The position numbers and the translations under genes are program-made. The notes under the pieces were generated by a model. It made no database searches. It worked only from the letters and a program-made list of their open reading frames with translations, and had not been told where the DNA came from. This document shows, piece by piece, positions 37,218-46,706 of a DNA stretch of 64,000 nt. Source of the stretch: Ancylobacter aquaticus (GTDB lineage: Bacteria > Pseudomonadota > Alphaproteobacteria > Rhizobiales > Xanthobacteraceae); assembly GCF_004339465.1 (NCBI RefSeq), contig NZ_SMFY01000004.1:62001-126000 (forward strand). The letters run 5' to 3'. Within the stretch, counting starts at the first letter, position 1. Each line of letters starts with the position of its first letter.

Positions 37218-38495
37218 ATGGGCAAGGCATTGGACGGCGTTCGCGTCCTCGATTTCACCCATGTTCAGTCCGGCCCCACCTGCACGCAGCTTCTCGCGTG
37301 GTTCGGGGCCGATGTGATCAAGGTAGAGCGGCCCGGCGAGGGTGACGTGACCCGCGCCCAGCTGCGCGATGTCCCCAACGCGGACAGCCTCTACTTCACG
37401 ATGCTGAACTCCAACAAGCGCTCCATCACGCTCGACACCAAGAACCCCGAGGGCAAGAAGGTCCTTGAGGAGCTGGTGAAGATTTGCGACGTGATGGTCG
37501 AGAATTTCGCACCGGGCGCGCTCGACCGCATGGGCTTCACCTGGGAGCGCATCCAGGAACTCAACCCGCGCATCATCCTCGCCTCGGTGAAGGGCTTCGG
37601 TCCCGGGCCGTTCGAGGATTGCAAGGTCTATGAGAACGTCGCCCAGTGCACCGGCGGTTCGGCCTCGACCACGGGTTTCCGCGACGGGCTTCCTCTCGTC
37701 ACCGCCGCCCAGATCGGCGACAGCGGCACCGGCCTGCACCTCGCCCTCGGCATCGTGACGGCGCTCTACCAGCGCACGCTGACCGGCCGTGGCCAGAAGG
37801 TGCTCTGCGCCATGCAGGACGCCGTGCTGAACTTCTGCCGCGTGAAGATGCGTGACCAGCAGCGCCTGGAGCGCGGCCCGCTGCGCGAATACAGCCAGTT
37901 CGGCGAGGGCCTGCCCTTCGGCGATTCGGTGCCGCGTGCCGGCAATGATTCCGGCGGCGGCCAGCCCGGCCGCATTCTCAAGTGCAAGGGTTGGGAAACC
38001 GATCCCAACGCCTATATCTATTTCATCACCCAGGCCCCGGTCTGGGCGAAGATCTGCGACGTCATCGGCGAGCCGGACTGGAAGACCGATCCGAACTACG
38101 CCACGCCGGCGGCGCGCCTGCCCCACCTCAACGAGATCTTCCACCGCGTCGAATCGTGGACCATGGCCCACACCAAGTTCGAAGCGATGGAAATCCTCAA
38201 CGAGGTCGACATCCCCTGCGGCCCGGTGCTCTCGATGAAGGAGATCGCCGAGGACAAGTCGCTCTACGCGACCGGGACGCTGGTCGAGATCGACCACCCC
38301 ACGCGCGGCAAGTACCTCACCGTCGGCAACCCGATCAAGCTGTCGGATAACGATGTCGAGGTCGAGCGTTCGCCGCTGCTGGGCGAGCACACCGAGGAGA
38401 TTCTCGCCGGGGTGCTTGGGTTCGGCGGCGACGAGATCGCCCGCATCAAGGCGTCCGGCGCCGTCGGCGAGCCGGTGCGCCTCGCGGCCGAGTGA
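37218..38495 (+). CDS. frc: Formyl-CoA:oxalate CoA-transferase (CaiB/BaiF family) 1
   Basis: 425 residues from ATG 37218 with GAGAGGA upstream. It is a class III CoA-transferase moving CoA from formyl-CoA (or succinyl-CoA) to oxalate. The catalytic Asp168 is in IGDSGTG, and Gln48 replaces the Trp48 of the Oxalobacter enzyme, as in E. coli YfdW. The mobile glycine loop reads SGGGQPG instead of GGGGQPG and the nearby context is AGND rather than GGNA, so its loop or donor preference may differ. It is 100 bp after oxc, across a hairpin. Confidence 0.9.
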   Translation: MGKALDGVRVLDFTHVQSGPTCTQLLAWFGADVIKVERPGEGDVTRAQLRDVPNADSLYFTMLNSNKRSITLDTKNPEGKKVLEELVKICDVMVENFAPGALDRMGFTWERIQELNPRIILASVKGFGPGPFEDCKVYENVAQCTGGSASTTGFRDGLPLVTAAQIGDSGTGLHLALGIVTALYQRTLTGRGQKVLCAMQDAVLNFCRVKMRDQQRLERGPLREYSQFGEGLPFGDSVPRAGNDSGGGQPGRILKCKGWETDPNAYIYFITQAPVWAKICDVIGEPDWKTDPNYATPAARLPHLNEIFHRVESWTMAHTKFEAMEILNEVDIPCGPVLSMKEIAEDKSLYATGTLVEIDHPTRGKYLTVGNPIKLSDNDVEVERSPLLGEHTEEILAGVLGFGGDEIARIKASGAVGEPVRLAAE

Positions 38496-38886
38496 CGCCC
38501 GTTGCGTGAGGCTTTGCCGCCTGCGGGCGGCACAGGAAATTGACGGTCGGCGTTCACGCCGGCCGTCAAGCAGGCCTCCCGGCGGCGGGAGGAAACGAAC
38601 GAACGGGGCGCCCGGCGAATAGCGTCGCGGCGCGTCGCGAGGAACGGTCTGCCGGGCGAAGAGCGCGATCTGCGCCGACGCCCGATGGAACGTGAGACCA
38701 GGGTGGACGAACAAAATCGTGAGTCGTTCCGAAGTCGATCCCCCCCTGGGAGATGTCTGCCGATCCCGTCGGGAATTGGGGGCATGGGGAGAAGTATGAT
38801 GTCCATCCAAGAGGGATGGGCGTCTCATTCCGGCGGCAGGGTGAGCCTCCGTCGGACTGTTAACGGAAAAAGGGAAGTCGACTACA
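38496..38886. other. Gap between the two frc genes
   Basis: No gene is seen. A hairpin TTGACGGTCGGCG/CGCCGGCCGTCAA with a TTCA loop lies at 38540-38569, without a T-run. The rest holds no recognisable promoter. The gap is long for an operon, so frc2 may have its own promoter or differ in mRNA stability. Confidence 0.5.
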
Positions 38887-40137
38887 ATGTCTAAGCCCCT
38901 CGAAGGTATTAAGATCATCGATTTCACGCACGTCCAGGCCGGTCCGGCCTGCACGCAGCTTCTTGCCTGGTTCGGCGCCGACGTGATCAAGGTCGAGCGC
39001 CCCGGTTCGGGCGACGTCACGCGCTCGCAGCTGCGTCATGTCAAGGACGCCGACGCGCTGTATTTCACCATGCTGAACTCCAACAAGCGCTCGCTGACGC
39101 TCGACACCAAGACGGCGCAGGGCAAGGAAGTTCTCACCAAGCTCATCAAAGAGTCGGACGTGATGGTCGAGAATTTCGGCCCCGGCGCGCTCGACCGCAT
39201 GGGCTTCACCTGGGAGCACATCCAGTCGCTCAACCCCGGCATGGTTCTCGCCTCGGTCAAGGGCTTCTCGGAAGGCCACGCCTATGAGGACCTGAAGGTC
39301 TACGAGAACGTCGCGCAGTGCGCCGGCGGCGCCGCCTCCACCACCGGCTTCTGGGATGGCCCGCCGACCGTGTCGGCCGCCGCTCTCGGCGATTCCAACA
39401 CCGGCATGCATCTGGCCATCGGCATCCTCACCGCCCTTCACCAGAAGGGCAAGACCGGCAAGGGCCAGAAGGTCGCCGTGTCGATGCAGGATTCGGTGCT
39501 CAACCTCTGCCGCGTCAAGCTGCGCGACCAGCAGCGCCTGGATGCTCTCGGCTATCTCGAAGAGTACCCCCAGTACCCCCACGGCGAGTTCTCCGACGTC
39601 GTGCCGCGCGGCGGCAATGCCGGCGGCGGCGGTCAGCCGGGCTGGGTGCTGAAGTGCAAGGGCTGGGAAACCGACCCGAACGCCTACATCTACTTCACCA
39701 TTCAGGGCCATGCCTGGGCGCCGATCTGCAAGGCGCTGGGCAAGCCGGAATGGATCGACGACGCGGCCTACAACACCGCCGAAGCGCGCCAGGACAAGAT
39801 CTTCGACATCTTTGCCTTCATCGAGTCCTGGCTCGCCGACAAGACGAAGTTCGAGGCCATCGACATCCTGCGCAAGTTCGACATCCCGTGCGCCCCGGTG
39901 CTGTCGATGAAGGAAATCGCCAACGACCCGTCGCTGCGCAAGAGCGGCACCGTGGTCGAGGTCGATCACCCCAAGCTCGGCAAGTACCTGACCGTCGGCT
40001 CGCCGATCAAGTTCTCCGACGTCGAGGTCGAAATCACCGCCTCGCCGCTGCTCGGCCAGCACACCAATGAAGTGCTCGCCGATCTCGGCTATTCGCAGGA
40101 AGAGATCGTCGCCCTGCACGACGCCAAGGCTGTCTGA
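38887..40137 (+). CDS. frc: Formyl-CoA:oxalate CoA-transferase (CaiB/BaiF family) 2
   Basis: 416 residues, the exact YfdW/Frc length. The catalytic Asp169 is in ALGDSNTG, the glycine loop GGGGQPG is intact, and the [16 protein letters not shown] stretch is conserved. Gln48 is YfdW-like. This copy is closer to characterised formyl-CoA:oxalate CoA-transferases than frc1. With Oxc it runs the cycle oxalate to formate plus CO2. It ends the oxalate gene block and is followed by repeats and a terminator. Confidence 0.94.
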   Translation: MSKPLEGIKIIDFTHVQAGPACTQLLAWFGADVIKVERPGSGDVTRSQLRHVKDADALYFTMLNSNKRSLTLDTKTAQGKEVLTKLIKESDVMVENFGPGALDRMGFTWEHIQSLNPGMVLASVKGFSEGHAYEDLKVYENVAQCAGGAASTTGFWDGPPTVSAAALGDSNTGMHLAIGILTALHQKGKTGKGQKVAVSMQDSVLNLCRVKLRDQQRLDALGYLEEYPQYPHGEFSDVVPRGGNAGGGGQPGWVLKCKGWETDPNAYIYFTIQGHAWAPICKALGKPEWIDDAAYNTAEARQDKIFDIFAFIESWLADKTKFEAIDILRKFDIPCAPVLSMKEIANDPSLRKSGTVVEVDHPKLGKYLTVGSPIKFSDVEVEITASPLLGQHTNEVLADLGYSQEEIVALHDAKAV

Positions 40138-40241
40138 CCACTTTGGTCTGATCAACTTCCGGGCGGCGCGCCGGTCGCGCCGCCCGCCTCCCCGCGGGAA
40201 ACCGCGCGGACCTATCGGCATTTCTCTCGAAGCTGCGCGGC

Positions 40242-40345
40242 TAGAGCATTTTCCGCGAAAGTTGAACGACTTTCGCGACGAGAAAATGCTCCAGCTTCTT
40301 AATTAATGAGCACCTTCTCTTCGATCAGGTGATTCCACCTGATCG
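40242..40345. repeat. Composite palindromic intergenic repeat after frc2
   Basis: The outer arms GAGCATTTTC (40244) and GAAAATGCTC (ending 40291) enclose inner arms CGCGAAAG/CTTTCGCG. A second hairpin, CGATCAGGTG/CACCTGATCG, is at 40322-40345. This two-part element resembles a widespread intergenic repeat of Hyphomicrobiales (general knowledge). It fills the frc2-iclR gap, which contains no gene. Confidence 0.65.
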
Positions 40346-40436
40346 GAAAGGGCTAAGCGGCGGAGTGGAATAGCCAACGAGCCTCCCGGAGCAGGACGAA
40401 GGTTTACCCGACGTTCGGTTCCTCCTAGGCGACTGG

Positions 40437-40467
40437 TGCCGGCGCTCAATGCGCCGGCATTTTTTTG
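40437..40467 (+). terminator. Terminator for the oxc-frc block
   Basis: TGCCGGCGC/GCGCCGGCA with a five-base loop forms a 9-bp perfect stem followed by eight T. It ends four bases before the 3' end of the convergent iclR gene. Confidence 0.92.
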
Positions 40468-40471
40468 CCGT

Positions 40472-41290
40472 CTACCGCCCCGAATATTGCGTCGTCAGCC
40501 GCCGCGCGGCCTCGCGCACGCGGGCGCCGAGATCGGCGATGCGCTCGGGCGGCATCCGCACCGTCGGCGCCGAAATCGAGATCGCCCCCACCGGCTCGCG
40601 CCATTCGTCCAGTACCGCCGCCGCCACGCAGCGCATGCCCGGCGTGTGCTCCTCATCGTCGATGGAGAAGCCGCGCTCGGCAATCTCGGCGAGGTCCGCC
40701 TGCAGGGCGCGCCGGCTGACATGCGTATGCTCGGTGTAGCGCTGGAGTTGATCACCGCCCAGCCAGGCGCGCCGCGCCTCCAGGTTCATGCCCGAGAGGA
40801 TCGCCTTGCCACCACCCGACGCATGGATCGGCAGGTCGCCGCCGATGCGGAAGAAGGCGCGCACGGCCGCATGGCTTTCCACCTGCGCGACGCAGACCAG
40901 ATGCGGCCCCTCGATCAGCGACAGGTTCACCGTCTCGTTCACCCCGTGCGACAGCTCGCGCAGCAGCGAACGGGCGATTTCCGGCAGCTTGCGGATGCGC
41001 AAATACGCCGAGCCGACGCGGAACAGGCCGATGCCGACCATCCACAGCCCGGTCGCGGCATCGTGGCCGACAAGGCCCCGCCGCTCCAGCGTGGTCAGCA
41101 GCCGGTGCACGGTGGAGGTCGGCAGTTCGGCGGCGCGCGCCACCTCGCTCAGCGTCAGCCCGTCCGCGAGCGCCAGCACTTCCAGAAGGGCGATGGCGCG
41201 GTCAAGCGACTGCACCTCGCCCCCGCCCTCTGTGCCGGTGGCGGAGGAAGGACGGCCACGGCGGCGCACGGTCGGAACAGCCTGGTTCAT
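40472..41290 (-). CDS. IclR-family transcriptional regulator
   Basis: 272 residues from ATG 41290 (MNQAVPTVRRRGRPSS); a longer in-frame extension upstream overlaps the operator region. The N-terminal HTH has LTLSEVARAAELPTSTVHRLLTTLERRGLVGHD. The C-terminal IclR effector domain includes LPIHASGGGKAILSG and CVAAAVLDEWREPVGAISISAP. It is divergent from gcl. IclR proteins of this subgroup (AllR-like) often sense glyoxylate, so control of gcl-hyi-glxR is likely. Confidence 0.92.
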   Translation of the reverse strand: MNQAVPTVRRRGRPSSATGTEGGGEVQSLDRAIALLEVLALADGLTLSEVARAAELPTSTVHRLLTTLERRGLVGHDAATGLWMVGIGLFRVGSAYLRIRKLPEIARSLLRELSHGVNETVNLSLIEGPHLVCVAQVESHAAVRAFFRIGGDLPIHASGGGKAILSGMNLEARRAWLGGDQLQRYTEHTHVSRRALQADLAEIAERGFSIDDEEHTPGMRCVAAAVLDEWREPVGAISISAPTVRMPPERIADLGARVREAARRLTTQYSGR

Positions 41291-41432
41291 CCGCAGATAA
41301 CCTCCGAAATTCGGGGACGGGAACACGGTCCCTGCCCACTCTCCGCTCGCCGCCGATCCATGCCACCGCTCGGTCGCGTCGCTTCCCCCGCATAAAGGCG
41401 CATCCGTTCTTTTTTCGCAAACTAGAAATACA

Positions 41433-41504
41433 TCCCGTATTGCGGAAATGAGGATGACGTGGCATGTTTTCCGCGATTTCGGAAATTCATTCCGCAGCGC
41501 GGAA
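41433..41504. promoter_or_regulatory. Three palindromic IclR-type operator sites between iclR and gcl
   Basis: TTCCGCAGCGCGGAA at 41490-41504 is a perfect palindrome. TCCCGTATTGCGGAA at 41433-41447 and TTCCGCGATTTCGGAA at 41469-41484 are variants of it. Their centres are ~37 and ~20 bp apart. All lie in the 382-bp gap between the divergent genes, suiting cooperative binding by an IclR dimer or tetramer. Nothing else recognisable occupies the gap. Confidence 0.6.
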
Positions 41505-41672
41505 AGAATGATGCCGCTTTGCAGCATGCACCCGGTTCTCTGAACCCGGTGCCTGACAAGGCGTGCGGTGGCCGAATAAACGTTTTGAACAGGTCGGAAT
41601 GGCCGGTGCCGGGCGCCGCCAGCCCCATGAGGGGCGAGCCCCCGCCAGCCTGCGACGCGAGGAGGAAGTGCC

Positions 41673-43436
41673 ATGGCCAAGATGCGTGCCGTCGATGCCG
41701 CGATCCGGATTCTTGAGAAGGAAGGCATCACTGTCGCCTTCGGCGTTCCCGGCGCCGCGATCAATCCGTTCTATTCCGCCATGCGCGCCCGCGGCTCGAT
41801 ACGGCATATCCTTGCCCGTCACGTCGAAGCCGCATCGCACATGGCCGAGGGTTACACCCGCGCCGCCGCCGGCAATATCGGCGTGTGCATCGGCACCTCC
41901 GGCCCGGCCGGCACCGACATGATCACCGGCCTGTATTCGGCCGCCGCGGATTCGATCCCGATCCTCTGCATCACCGGCCAGGCGCCCCGCGCCCGCCTCT
42001 ACAAGGAAGACTTCCAGGCCGTCGACATCGAATCGATCGCGAAGCCGCTCGCCAAGTGGTCGGTCATGGTCCGCGAGCCGGCGCTCGTGCCGATGGTGTT
42101 CCAGCAGGCCTTCCACGTCATGCGCTCCGGCCGTCCCGGCCCGGTGCTGATCGACCTGCCGATCGACGTGCAGATGGCCGAGATCGAATTCGACGAGGAG
42201 ACCTATTCCCCGCTCGAGGTCTACAAGCCCAAGCTGACCCGCAAGCAGGCCGAGAAGGCCATTGCCATGCTCAACGAGGCGGAGCGCCCGCTCATCGTCT
42301 CCGGCGGCGGCGTCATCAACGCGGATGCGTCCAAGCAGCTCGTCGAGTTCGCCGAATTGACCGGCGTGCCTGTCATCCCGACCCTGATGGGCTGGGGCAC
42401 GATTCCCGACGATCACGACCTGATGGCCGGCATGTGCGGCCTGCAGACCTCGCACCGCTACGGCAATGCCACGATGCTGGCCTCGGACTTCGTGTTCGGC
42501 ATCGGCAATCGCTGGGCGAACCGCCACACAGGCTCGGTGGACGTCTACACCAAGGGCCGCAAGTTCATTCACGTCGACATCGAGCCGACCCAGATCGGCC
42601 GCGTGTTCGGCCCCGATCTCGGCATCGTCTCCGATGCCGGCGCGGCGCTGGACATGTTCCTCGATGTCGCCAAGGAAATGAAGGCCGCCGGCAAGCTGAA
42701 GGATCGCAGCGGCTGGGCCAAGGAATGCCTCGACCGCAAGAACACCATGCTGCGCAAGACGCATTTCGACAATGTGCCGCTCAAGCCGCAGCGCGTTTAT
42801 GAAGAGATGAACGAAGCGTTCGGGCGCAACACCCGCTACGTCTCGACCATCGGCCTCAGCCAGATCGCCGGCGCGCAGATGCTGCACGTCTATGAGCCCC
42901 GCAACTGGATTAATTGCGGCCAGGCCGGCCCGCTCGGTTGGACCCTGCCGGCGGCGCTCGGCGTGCGCGCGGCGGACCCGGACGCGGAGATCGTGGCGCT
43001 CTCGGGCGATTACGACTTCCAGTTCCTCATCGAGGAACTGGCGGTGGGCGCCCAGCACAAGCTGCCCTACATCCACGTCGTCGTGAACAACTCCTATCTC
43101 GGCCTGATCCGTCAGGCCCAGCGCGGGTTCAACATGGACTTCGAGGTCTCGCTCGCCTTCGACAACATCAACGCCGAGGAAAATGCCGGCTACGGCGTCG
43201 ACCACGTGGCGGTGGCCGAGGGCCTCGGCTGCAAGGCGGTCCGCGTCTCCTCGCCGAACGAGTTCAAGGACGCCTTCGTCCGCGCCAAGGCGCTGATGAA
43301 GGAGCACCAGGTGCCCGTCGTGATGGAATTCATCCTTGAGCGCGTCACCAACATCGCCATGGGCACCGAGATCGACGCCGTGAACGAGTTCGAGGACGTG
43401 CTCGACCTGCCGCTGGAAGGCGCTTCCAAGGCGTGA
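41673..43436 (+). CDS. gcl: Glyoxylate carboligase (tartronate-semialdehyde synthase)
   Basis: 587 residues. A TPP- and FAD-dependent enzyme that condenses two glyoxylates into tartronate semialdehyde and CO2. Val51 (in [13 protein letters not shown]) occupies the position where other TPP enzymes have the activating Glu, a hallmark of Gcl. The TPP/Mg region [17 protein letters not shown] and [15 protein letters not shown] is conserved. ATG 41673 follows GAGGAAG. It starts the gcl-hyi-glxR unit. Confidence 0.97.
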   Translation: MAKMRAVDAAIRILEKEGITVAFGVPGAAINPFYSAMRARGSIRHILARHVEAASHMAEGYTRAAAGNIGVCIGTSGPAGTDMITGLYSAAADSIPILCITGQAPRARLYKEDFQAVDIESIAKPLAKWSVMVREPALVPMVFQQAFHVMRSGRPGPVLIDLPIDVQMAEIEFDEETYSPLEVYKPKLTRKQAEKAIAMLNEAERPLIVSGGGVINADASKQLVEFAELTGVPVIPTLMGWGTIPDDHDLMAGMCGLQTSHRYGNATMLASDFVFGIGNRWANRHTGSVDVYTKGRKFIHVDIEPTQIGRVFGPDLGIVSDAGAALDMFLDVAKEMKAAGKLKDRSGWAKECLDRKNTMLRKTHFDNVPLKPQRVYEEMNEAFGRNTRYVSTIGLSQIAGAQMLHVYEPRNWINCGQAGPLGWTLPAALGVRAADPDAEIVALSGDYDFQFLIEELAVGAQHKLPYIHVVVNNSYLGLIRQAQRGFNMDFEVSLAFDNINAEENAGYGVDHVAVAEGLGCKAVRVSSPNEFKDAFVRAKALMKEHQVPVVMEFILERVTNIAMGTEIDAVNEFEDVLDLPLEGASKA

Positions 43437-43479
43437 GCATGGGTTCGCGTTCATTCGCGGGCCGAATAATCTTTACTTT

Positions 43480-43585
43480 CCTCTCCCCGTTGGGGAGAGG
43501 TCGCCGCGTAGCGGCGGGTGAGGGAAAAAGCCTCCGCAGTGCGGTAGCTCCCTCACCCCACTCCTCTCCCCGCCGGGGCGAGGGG
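43480..43585. repeat. Palindromic intergenic repeat between gcl and hyi
   Basis: Hairpins CCTCTCCCCG/TGGGGAGAGG (43480-43500) and CTCTCCCCGCC/GGGGCGAG near 43566-43583 flank inverted GGGTGAGGGA and TCCCTCACCC. This 'GGGTGAGGG...CCCTCACCC' element is a common mobile-like repeat of alphaproteobacteria (general knowledge). It lies inside the gcl-hyi transcript. A partial copy, CCTCTCGTTGGGGAGAGG, is upstream of serC at 63342-63359. Confidence 0.65.
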
Positions 43586-43619
43586 CCCGTCCATCTTCCG
43601 AATGCCCCAGGAGCGGTCC

Positions 43620-44405
43620 ATGCCCCGTTTTGCCGCCAATCTCACCATGCTGTTCAACGAGGTGCCCTTCCTCGATCGGTTCGAGAAGGCCGCCGCCGCC
43701 GGTTTCACCGGCGTCGAATACCTGTTCCCCTATGACTTCCCCGTCGATGAGCTGGTCGCCAAGCTGAAGGCCAACAACCTGAAGCAGGTGCTGCACAATC
43801 TCCCCGCCGGCAATTGGGGCGGCGGCGAGCGCGGCATCGCGATCCTTCCCGAGCGCGTGGACGAGTTTCGCGCCGGCGTCGACAAGGCGATCGAGTACGC
43901 CACGGCGCTCGGCTGCCCGCAGGTCAACATCCTCGCCGGCATCGTGCCCGCCGGTGCCGACCGCGAGCTGCTGCACAACACCTTCGTCAACAATTTGAAG
44001 TTCGCCGCGCCGAAGATCAAGGAAGCCGGTCTCAAGCTGCTGATCGAGCCGATCAACACGCGGGACATTCCCGGCTTCTTCCTGAACTACACGAAGCAGG
44101 CGAAGGCGATCATCGAGGAAGTCGGCTCCGACAACCTCTTCATCCAGTACGATATCTACCACATGCAGATCATGGAGGGCGATCTCGCCCGCACCATCGA
44201 GGCGAACCTTGCCTCCATCGCGCATGTGCAGCTTGCCGACAATCCCGGCCGTAACGAGCCCGGCACCGGCGAGATCAACTACCCCTTCCTGTTCCGCCAT
44301 CTCGATGCCATCGGCTATGAGGGCTGGGTGGGCTGCGAATACAAGCCGAAGGGCGACACCGAAGCGGGCCTCGGCTGGCTCAAGGAACTCGCTGGCGCGG
44401 CGTGA
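43620..44405 (+). CDS. hyi: Hydroxypyruvate isomerase
   Basis: 261 residues from ATG 43620 (MPRFAANLTMLF), with AGGAG upstream. It is a xylose-isomerase-like TIM barrel with the metal ligands expected in LIEPINTRDIPG (Glu), QYDIYHMQ (Asp/His) and VGCEYKP (Glu). It interconverts hydroxypyruvate and tartronate semialdehyde, linking Gcl product to either GlxR or hydroxypyruvate reductase. It follows gcl after 183 bp containing a repeat. Confidence 0.94.
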   Translation: MPRFAANLTMLFNEVPFLDRFEKAAAAGFTGVEYLFPYDFPVDELVAKLKANNLKQVLHNLPAGNWGGGERGIAILPERVDEFRAGVDKAIEYATALGCPQVNILAGIVPAGADRELLHNTFVNNLKFAAPKIKEAGLKLLIEPINTRDIPGFFLNYTKQAKAIIEEVGSDNLFIQYDIYHMQIMEGDLARTIEANLASIAHVQLADNPGRNEPGTGEINYPFLFRHLDAIGYEGWVGCEYKPKGDTEAGLGWLKELAGAA

Positions 44406-44454
44406 GGCCATGCCGGTCAAGAAACGAAACTCCTAGGAAAACGAGGATAAGACG

Positions 44455-45345
44455 ATGGCGAATGTTGGATTTGTCGGTCTCGGCATCATGGGCGCGCCCA
44501 TGGCCGGTCATCTCATCGACGCGGGCCACACGCTCTATCTCTACGACGTCAAGCCGGTTCCGGCCGAGCTGACGGGCAAGGGCGGCGTCGCCTGCGCCAG
44601 CGGCACGGAAGTGGCGAAGAACGCCGACATCATCATCACCATGGTGCCGGACACCCCCCACGTCGCCGCCGCCCTGTTCGGCGAAAACGGCATCGCGGCG
44701 GGCCTCTCGGCCGGCAAGATCGTCGTCGACATGAGCTCCATCGCTCCGGTCGAAACGAAGGAGTTCGCCAAGAAGATCAACGAGCTCGGCTGCGACTATC
44801 TCGACGCCCCGGTTTCCGGCGGCGAAGTGGGCGCCAAGGCGGCTTCGCTCACCATCATGGTCGGCGGACCGGATGGCGCCTTCGCCACGGTGAAGCCGCT
44901 GTTCGAGAAGATGGGCAAGAACATCACGCTCGTCGGCGGCAATGGCGATGGCCAGACCACCAAGGTCGCCAACCAGATCATCGTCGCGCTAAACATCCTC
45001 GCCGTCGGCGAGGCTCTGCTGTTCGCCTCCAAGGCGGGTGCGGACCCGGCCAAGGTGCGTCAGGCGCTGATGGGCGGCTTCGCCAATTCGCGCATCCTGG
45101 AAGTCCATGGCGAGCGGATGATCAACCGCACCTTCAACCCGGGCTTCCGCATCGAGCTGCACCAGAAGGACCTGAACCTGGCCCTGAACGGTGCGCGGCA
45201 GATGCAGATGGCGCTGCCCTCGACGGCTCTGGCGCAGCAGCTTTTCAGCACCTGCGCGGCCAATGGCGGCTCGGCCTGGGATCACTCGGCGCTCGTCAAG
45301 GCTCTGGAACTGATGGCAAATCACACCGTCGCGCCGGATGCCTGA
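44455..45345 (+). CDS. glxR: 2-hydroxy-3-oxopropionate (tartronate semialdehyde) reductase
   Basis: 296 residues. The Rossmann motif GFVGLGIMGAPMA opens the protein, the substrate-binding DAPVSGG is at 117-123, and the catalytic Lys170 sits in TTKVANQ. It reduces tartronate semialdehyde to D-glycerate with NAD(P)H. It is 49 bp after hyi and is followed by a terminator, closing the glyoxylate-to-glycerate operon. Confidence 0.95.
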   Translation: MANVGFVGLGIMGAPMAGHLIDAGHTLYLYDVKPVPAELTGKGGVACASGTEVAKNADIIITMVPDTPHVAAALFGENGIAAGLSAGKIVVDMSSIAPVETKEFAKKINELGCDYLDAPVSGGEVGAKAASLTIMVGGPDGAFATVKPLFEKMGKNITLVGGNGDGQTTKVANQIIVALNILAVGEALLFASKAGADPAKVRQALMGGFANSRILEVHGERMINRTFNPGFRIELHQKDLNLALNGARQMQMALPSTALAQQLFSTCAANGGSAWDHSALVKALELMANHTVAPDA

Positions 45346-45375
45346 TACCATCTGAATTCATAATTCAGAAAGACC

Positions 45376-45408
45376 TTCGGGGGCGCTTGGCGCCCCCGAA
45401 CTGTTTTT
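45376..45408 (+). terminator. Terminator after glxR
   Basis: TTCGGGGGCGC/GCGCCCCCGAA with a TTG loop forms an 11-bp stem, followed by CTGTTTTT. It lies 30 bp after the glxR stop. The remaining 300 bp up to the next gene hold the promoter/operator at 45622-45666 and no gene. Confidence 0.92.
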
Positions 45409-45621
45409 GGCGAGAAAAGTAAGCATTGCTGTCCGGCCAGTGAAACGCGGCACCCCGCGCCGTCTTTTGCGTATTCATTCAGACAATTGTTCTGGCCTAT
45501 ACACCGTGGACAAGGCGGTGTCGGCCGAAGTAACTTAAGTGACCCGTCGCAAACACGCCCCGCGAGGAAATGCGAAGCGGCTAAACATGCGCGACGTTTT
45601 ATCACGCCCGTGCCTTCGCTC

Positions 45622-45666
45622 TTGACTAGGGGCTCATCGCACCTAATCATGGCATACAAAATACCA
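45622..45666 (+). promoter_or_regulatory. Promoter and GntR-type operator of the panE-like gene
   Basis: TTGACT (45622) and TAATCA (45644) are 16 bp apart, a moderate sigma-70 pair. The palindrome TGGCATACAAAATACCA at 45650-45666 starts at the end of the −10 box, 51 bp before the start codon. It is identical at 16 of 17 positions to the operator before gntR2 on the opposite strand, 11 kb away. Confidence 0.65.
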
Positions 45667-45716
45667 AACAAAGTTCCGGGCGCCGCGGGGGTAGCCTGGA
45701 CATAGGAGGGAATCCC

Positions 45717-46694
45717 ATGAAGGTCTGCATCTATGGTGCCGGCGCCATCGGCGGTTATGTCGGCGTTCAGCTCAAGCGGGCGGGCGTCGATGTCAGCCTC
45801 GTTGCCCGTGGCGCCCATCTCGAAGCCATGAAGAAGAACGGCCTCAAGCTGCTCATCGACGGCGAAGAGCGTGTCGAGCACATTCCCTGCTCCGACAACC
45901 CGGCCGAACTCGGCCCGCAGGACTATGTCATCGTCGCCCTCAAGGCCCATTCGGTGCCGGGTGTGGTCGATGCCATGCAGCCTCTGCTGGGCAACGACAC
46001 CGCCGTGGTCACCGCCGTCAACGGCGTGCCCTACTGGTACTATTACAAGCATGGCGACCACCTCGAAGGTAAGACGCTGGAAAGCGTCGATCCCGGTGGC
46101 AAGCAGTGGGCCGGCCTGCGCCCCGAGCGCGCCATTGGCTGCATCGTCTATCCCGCCACCGAAGTGGTCGAGCCGGGCGTCATCAAGCACGTCTATGGCG
46201 ACAAGTTCCCGCTGGGCGAGCCCTCGGGCGAGATCACCGAGCGCGCCACCAAGCTGTCGGAAGCCTTCACGGCGGGTGGCATGCGCGCGCCTGTGCTTCC
46301 CAACATCCGCGACGAGCTGTGGCTGAAGCTGTGGGGCAATCTCTGCTTCAACCCGATCAGCGCCCTCACCCACGCCACGCTGGACGTGATCGCCTCCGAT
46401 CCCGGCACCCGTGCCATTGCCAAGGCGATGATGCTTGAGGCGCAGGAAATCGCCGTCCAGTCCGGCGTGAACTTCCGCGTCGGCGTCGAGCGCCGCATCG
46501 ACGGCGCGGGCGCGGTCGGCGCGCACAAGACCTCGATGCTGCAGGATCTCGAACGGTCCCGCGCCATGGAGATCGACGCGCTGGTCACGGTCGTCCAGGA
46601 AATGGGCCGCCTCGCCGGAATCCCGACCCCCACCCTCGACGTCGTGCTCGCCCTGGTTCGCCAGCGCGCGCAGATCGCCGGCTGCTACAACTGA
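45717..46694 (+). CDS. panE: 2-dehydropantoate 2-reductase family protein; candidate oxalyl-CoA reductase
   Basis: 325 residues. The NAD(P) motif GAGAIG is at 7-12, NGVP at 102-105, and catalytic-region Lys204/Asn208/Asn212 in LWLKLWGNLCFN. It is a full-length ApbA/PanE family protein. In Methylobacterium extorquens a PanE paralogue (PanE2) reduces oxalyl-CoA to glyoxylate during oxalate growth. This gene shares an operator with gntR2-oxc-frc and sits beside glyoxylate-using genes. Oxalyl-CoA reduction is therefore more likely than pantothenate synthesis, though this is not proven by sequence. Confidence 0.82.
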   Translation: MKVCIYGAGAIGGYVGVQLKRAGVDVSLVARGAHLEAMKKNGLKLLIDGEERVEHIPCSDNPAELGPQDYVIVALKAHSVPGVVDAMQPLLGNDTAVVTAVNGVPYWYYYKHGDHLEGKTLESVDPGGKQWAGLRPERAIGCIVYPATEVVEPGVIKHVYGDKFPLGEPSGEITERATKLSEAFTAGGMRAPVLPNIRDELWLKLWGNLCFNPISALTHATLDVIASDPGTRAIAKAMMLEAQEIAVQSGVNFRVGVERRIDGAGAVGAHKTSMLQDLERSRAMEIDALVTVVQEMGRLAGIPTPTLDVVLALVRQRAQIAGCYN

Positions 46695-46706
46695 GTTCGG
46701 CGACAC

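Noticed and set aside
35276-40221. Large minus-strand frames opposite oxc and both frc genes
   Set aside because: They mirror the codon bias of the real genes on the other strand and show no recognisable domains.
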